DNA of 60,000 nt from Strigamia acuminata (Eukaryota > Arthropoda > Chilopoda > Geophilomorpha > Linotaeniidae): assembly GCA_949358305.1 (NCBI GenBank), contig OX442319.1, positions 12,216,001 through 12,276,000 of the forward strand. The letters run 5' to 3'. Below, piece by piece: positions 55,671 through 60,000 of the stretch. Positions within the stretch are counted from its first letter, which is position 1, and each line of letters starts with the position of its first letter. The notes beneath the pieces are model-generated. The model made no database searches. It was not told the origin of the DNA and was given only the letters and a program-made list of their open reading frames with translations. The translations under genes and the position numbers were made by a program.

Positions 55671-56178
55671 AATTTGATAGTTTTGGATAAATTTCGCCTA
55701 AATTAGGAAGCTTTTTGATAAATTTTGACTAAAATTTGGAAAATTTCGATTTAATTTGAGAAGTTATATTTAAATTTTGACAAAATTTCAGAAATTTTAT
55801 GAAATTTCGTCAAAAATTTCACAATTTGAGGTAATTTTCGACAAAATTTAAGAAATTTAAATAAATTATTTTGCAAAATAACTAATGGAAATTTGTTATT
55901 ACTTTCACAATAACGAATTGCTAATTAACGTTACACCATACAAATTACAACATATTTAGGGCCTAAAATGAATTTATCTGCTTAAAAAATGAGTTTTCGA
56001 ACATAAAAAGTGTAAATTCAAGCCTAAATTTCCATTTATCTGCCAAAAATAGCGAAAAAACGCTATTTAACCTAACGAACATTGAAATTACGTTCTACAC
56101 CGTATTTCCATGAGGCCACACTCGACCAAACATCCAGAGCCTTAGCTGTACACAAATAAAACAAATCTTTATTAACCA
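55670..56178. other. Spacer between copy F and XXYLT1
   Basis: AT-rich, with degenerate 'aaatttgagaaatttcgat' repeat-like sequence related to the array's last introns up to about 55870. Beyond that no feature is seen. Confidence 0.4.
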
Positions 56179-58363
56179 TCACGCAACCGGTATAAAACTA
56201 TTACAATTCCCGTGATACAGCGACACGACATCGGCGCACGCGTGGAATCTCTGAAACACATCCCCGTAGCCGCGCTGCCGCCACCAATCGCACAACTGTC
56301 TGTTCCACCCGCACGGCAGCACGTAGAACAACTCCCGCGAGTCCAGCGCGACCAACGTGAAGAAATCCTGGTCCCCCAAGTGTCCCTTGAAACTGTATCG
56401 TCGTAACAGCCGCTCGACCGTCTCCAGCTGCAGCGCCTGCTCGTAAGCGGCGGACTCGCGCATCCGTTGCAGGTGCAGCAGCAGCACGCCGCTGTTGAAG
56501 CCCGGGAAGCCGCGCGGCGGCGGGTCGCCGACGGACGTGTTGGGGTGGCCGTGGCGGTGGAGCTGGAACACGTGTCTGTAGACGGGCTGCTGTTCGTAGG
56601 CGACGCCGATGATGGCGGTCGGGGGGAAGTTGTCGAAGTGTTGGTGGAGTTTGCGGATGTCGTCGAGGAAGTAGACGTCGATGTCGATCATGAGGATTTT
56701 TTGCTGCGGGAAGATGAGGTGGAGGACGGTGGAGATGAAGAAGAGCGTGTTGCTGTAGTAGGAGTTTTTGTAGCTGAAGGATTTTTGGAGGAGTTTGAGT
56801 TGTTGTTGCACCGGTTCGGCGATGGTTTTCAGGTTGTAGAAGTTCATCTGGAATGGGAAGTGGATTTTAGGTTTTGTTTTTGGGTCTAAAAATTTGTTTT
56901 TAGGTCTATAAATTTGTTTTTGGGTCTATAAATTTGTTTTTAGGTCTATAAATTTGTTTTTGGGTCTATAAATTTATTTTTAGGTCTATAAATTTGTTTT
57001 TAGGTCTAAAAATTTGTTTTTAGGTCTATAAATTTGTTTTTAGGTCTAAAAATTTATTATTGGTAGGTCTAAAAATTTGTTTTTAGGTCTATAAATTTGT
57101 TTTTAGGTCTAAAAATTTATTATTGGTAGGTCTAAAAATTTGTTTTTAGGTCTAAAAATTTATTATTGGTAGGTCTAAAAATTTGTTTTTAGGTCTAAAA
57201 ATTTGTTTTTAGGTCTAAAAATTTGTTTTTAGGTCTAAAAATTTGTTTTTAGGTCTAAAAATTTGTTTTTAGGTCTAAAAATTTGTTTTTAGGTCTAAAA
57301 ATTTGTTTTTAGGTCTAAAAATTTGTTTTTAGGTCTAAAAATTTATTTTTAGGGCTATAAATTTCATTTCTAAGTCTAAAAACATTTCATTTCTGAGTTT
57401 AAAAAAAATCTTTAGGTCTGAAATATTGTGTGTCTAAAAATTCGTTTCTGAATCTAAAAAATTCATCTTTGGGTCTAAAAGATTCATATATAATTTTAAA
57501 ACTATTAATAATAAATTTCTGGGTCTAAAAAATTTATTTCTGGATTTAAATAATCAATTTTTAGACCTAAAATTTAATTTTTGGATCTAAAAAAGTCATA
57601 TCTGGTATTATAAAAAGTAAAAATTTATTTCTAGGTCTAAAAAACTCGTTTCTGGGTCTAAAAAAGTTATACCGGGTAAAAAAAAAGTAATTATTCACTT
57701 CTATGTCTAAAATCTTCATTTCTGGGTCTAAAATCTTCATTTCTGAGTCTATATGAATTTTTTAGACATATAAATGAATTATTATTTATTTTATCACCAG
57801 ACATGACTTCTTTCATAAAAATTCATTTTTACAATATTAGTTCAGACTTTTGTACAAAAAAAAAAGTAAATAAATAATAATAATAAACTTTTTTCAAAAA
57901 TAAAATAAAAAATAAAAAGCACGACCCAAATTGCACCACACAAACAAACAAACAAACAAACAACCAAACCCACAATCACCTTATAACCACTTTGTTCCTT
58001 CACATGTTTTTTAGCAATTACATGGCTCATGTCATCTCCAACCAAATGCAACACGACAGGCACTGACGCGTGCGCAGACAGAGACTTAATGAATGCAGCA
58101 AACTTCTTCTCAAGGGCGTCATTGGCCTTGCAGAAAAGCACCACCAGATGCACTGTTTGGTCCTGCATCATTGTTGCATCTCGATGACGTAAGTTTTTCT
58201 CGACTTGTTGCATTCTCCCATCGTTGTCCGAGGCGAAATGGATGTTCGCTATCAAACTGTAGTGCGACGCAATCAAGTATATTATCACGCAGCTCGCGAG
58301 GAGGACGAAAATCGTTTTGTAGTTTAAGTATAGTTTAAAATACTTGCAAACTACTAGCATCAT
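56179..58363 (-). CDS. Xxylt1: Xyloside xylosyltransferase 1-like glycosyltransferase (GT8), 350 aa
   Basis: XXYLT1 is an ER type II membrane enzyme that adds the second xylose to O-glucose glycans on Notch EGF repeats. Two exons: 58363-57980 and 56847-56179, joined in phase 0. Residues about 18-34 (IFVLLASCVIIYLIA) are the membrane anchor. The second exon carries the metal/UDP-xylose DxD (MIDIDVYFLDD, about 182-192), AIIGVAYEQQPVYRH, PRGFPGFNSGVLLLHL, FKGHLGDQDFFT, the CGWNRQLCDWW pair and the terminal YHGNCN, all in the order of the human enzyme. Length is slightly below the human protein (393 aa). The start is the first of two Met codons (MM). The second exon is strikingly GC-rich while its intron is a TAGGTCTAAAAATTTG minisatellite. 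Confidence 0.93.
56875..57360. repeat. 19-20-bp minisatellite in the XXYLT1 intron
   Basis: About 25 copies of ttaggtctaaaaatttgttt. Near 57060-57180 a 'tattattggtaggtct' variant unit recurs three times. A more degenerate version continues to about 57770. Confidence 0.93.
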
Positions 58364-58735
58364 CTAAACGCATGAGTAGCGTGGCATATCCGAGAGTTTA
58401 TCACAACGGTTTACTAGATTGAGATTTTGTGACAGTAATCTGCGTGAGGTTTAGCGTGGGTTTGGTGACGGGTAATGACGTCATATCGTTATTAAATGTA
58501 AACAGTCGTTATTTATCGGGATTATAGTTGTTTTTGATAATTTATTTTAAGTTTATATATTTTGCTGGATTTGACAGAATAAATAAAGAGATATTGCCGG
58601 TAAGGGATCCGCATTTATTCACAACGAAAGTTGTGAAATCCCCATGATGCATTGCCGGGTTTCACTAAAACCCGAAACAATACGATTAGCAGAGGAACTA
58701 TAAACGTGAGGAAATCCCGAGATCATTTTCACATT
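58364..58735. promoter_or_regulatory. Upstream region of XXYLT1
   Basis: 370 bp between the XXYLT1 start and the next minisatellite. It presumably contains the promoter. No specific element is claimed. Confidence 0.3.
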
Positions 58736-59060
58736 TAAAAATTCATTTTTGCATTTAAAAATTTATTTTTGCATTTAAAAATTTATTTTGCATTTAAAAA
58801 TTCATTTTGCATTTAAAAATTCATTTTTGCATCTAAAAATTCATTTTAGCATTTAAAAATTTATTTTTGCATTTAAAAATTCATTTTTGCATTTAAAAAT
58901 TTATTTTTGCATTTAAAAATTCATTTTGCATTTAAAAATTCATTTTTGCATCTAAAAATTCATTTTTGCATTTAAAAATTTATTTTTGCATTTAAAAATT
59001 CATTTTGCATTTAAAAATTCATTTTTGCATCTAAAAATTCATTTTAGCATTAAAATTGAA
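58735..59060. repeat. 19-bp minisatellite
   Basis: About 17 copies of 'atttttgcatttaaaaatt' with an internal higher-order repeat of about 124 bp (blocks at about 58775-58900 and 58900-59040 match). Confidence 0.92.
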
Positions 59061-59094
59061 TTTTCACTCATAAAAAATTTACTTTTGCACCTAA

Positions 59095-59215
59095 AAAGCA
59101 TTTTTGCAGACAATAAGTGCATTTTTGCAGACAATAAGTGCATTTTTGCAGACAATAAGTGCATTTTTGCAGACAATAAGTGCATTTTTGCAGACAATAA
59201 GTGCATTTTTGCTCC
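59095..59215. repeat. 21-bp minisatellite, identical copies
   Basis: Five perfect copies of gcagacaataagtgcatttt plus one t. A frame with five identical peptide repeats is an artefact. Confidence 0.93.
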
Positions 59216-59485
59216 TAGAATACCATTTTTGTAAACAAAAATGCACATTTCCAAACACAAAAACTTTAATAAAATATAAATAAAAAAAATAACCGAAAAA
59301 TAAAAAATAAAAAAAATAACTGAAAAATAAAAAATAAAAAAAATAAACGAAAAATGTAAAATAAAAAAGAATAAAATAACGATTTCCACTTTTTTTATTC
59401 ACATTTAACTCGTCATAATTTGAAATCCGAAACCACAAAAAAGACACCAATATCATTCAAAAAATATAAAATAAATAAAAATAAA

Positions 59486-60000
59486 TTACGCCTGTCTCAA
59501 ATAAAGCTTAATGTAATCCAACTGCCGCTGAATCTCCCTCATCTTCTCCTCGTCCTTCAACTTCTTCGCCGTCTCCAAAAAACACGTCAGATACTGCAAA
59601 GCGGCCACCGGCGACGCCGGCATCGACGCCAAAATCACATTCACGCTCGGCAACGTCACATGCTTCAAACTCATCTTCTGCTGACTCGTGTCGAGCCCCT
59701 GCGGTTGATCAGACGTCGAACTCCCGCCGCCAACACCACCGCCGCCGCCGCCGCCATGTCTGCGCGGCAGGTTCTGCGTCGTGCGCATCGCCGAACTTTT
59801 ACTGTCCCTACTCTCGCTTAAAATGCAAAAATTAAATAAAATTAAACATTAAATGACGCGAAATTTATTTATTTATTTATTTTTACCGACTGTTGTGCGA
59901 GGACGACGAGTTTAGAGTTAGATCGCGGTGCGAGCTTTTCATCGCCGGTGAACTCATGCTGCGGACGGAATCGAGTTCTTCTTTGACGGCTTTGCTGAGC
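59486..60000 (-). CDS. C-terminal end of an unidentified gene (continues beyond the window)
   Basis: Two exons on the minus strand: one from beyond 60000 to 59887 (LSKAVKEELDSVRSMSSPAM ... SSSSHNSR) and 59815-59486. The last exon reads ESRDSKSSAMRTTQNLPRRH, a glycine stretch, and then a helical end (HVTLPSVNVILASMPASPVA, ALQYLTCFLETAKKLKDEEK, MREIQRQLDYIKLYLRQA, stop). The first part is Ser-rich and probably disordered; the last 60 residues look like a small conserved helical domain or coiled coil. I do not recognise the family. Confidence 0.65.

Noticed and set aside
56467-56889. 140-codon plus-strand ORF (Val/Glu/Asp-rich)
   Set aside because: Antisense shadow of the GC-rich XXYLT1 exon.

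Overview
The window is animal nuclear DNA, almost certainly arthropod. Every conserved gene is split by GT-AG introns, the non-coding DNA is AT-rich, and the gene set includes a secreted single-domain CBM14 chitin-binding protein, the three-SH3 protein Dlish, and Chk2, AMP deaminase, NFX1/shuttle craft and XXYLT1 orthologues. The species cannot be named from the sequence alone.

Layout: 366-5133 (-) checkpoint kinase Chk2; 6023-8823 (-) Dlish; 10275-22198 (-) AMP deaminase, 14 coding exons; 23171-23920 (+) CBM14 protein; 24653-25496 (-) tetraspan membrane protein; 26012-33794 (+) NFX1, divergent from the tetraspan gene; 34332-55461 (+) an accessory region described below; 56179-58363 (-) XXYLT1; 59486-60000 (-) the C-terminal end of a gene that runs out of the window. 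The conserved genes act in unrelated processes (DNA damage signalling, Fat/Dachs growth control, purine metabolism, mRNA regulation, Notch glycosylation). I see no operon-like logic among them.

The accessory region is the most unusual part. Six diverged copies of one exon module occur on the same strand over about 20 kb. Each begins after a 3' splice site in phase 0, and most start with a TYERH-like tyrosine motif followed by an acidic tail rich in psi-K-x-E (SUMO consensus) sites. Copy A is joined to a THAP DNA-binding exon. Copy E is fused in one open frame to a Crypton-type (DUF3504-like) tyrosine recombinase domain. A second recombinase copy lies just upstream and a second THAP gene is nested in an intron. 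All exon phases from 51381 to 55461 are compatible with one 922-codon gene carrying two recombinase domains in tandem. A Helitron 5' fragment and STPR-like basic exons lie between copies. Inside the same region, bracketed by inverted copies of a TTCGACCAGG minisatellite (about 36.92 and 43.84 kb), sits a block with remnants of three ordinary cellular genes: an orphan last exon of ICMT, an AAR2 gene with two in-frame stops and a frameshift, and a GTF3C2-like WD-protein tail that is also disrupted.

Introns and spacers are packed with short-period (about 19-35 bp) AT-rich minisatellites, nearly every intron carrying its own unit. Several non-autonomous mobile elements are also visible: a TTAA-flanked MITE, a TA-flanked MITE, a solo LTR with a 4-bp duplication, and several fold-back elements. 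Most long open frames over the minisatellites are not genes.
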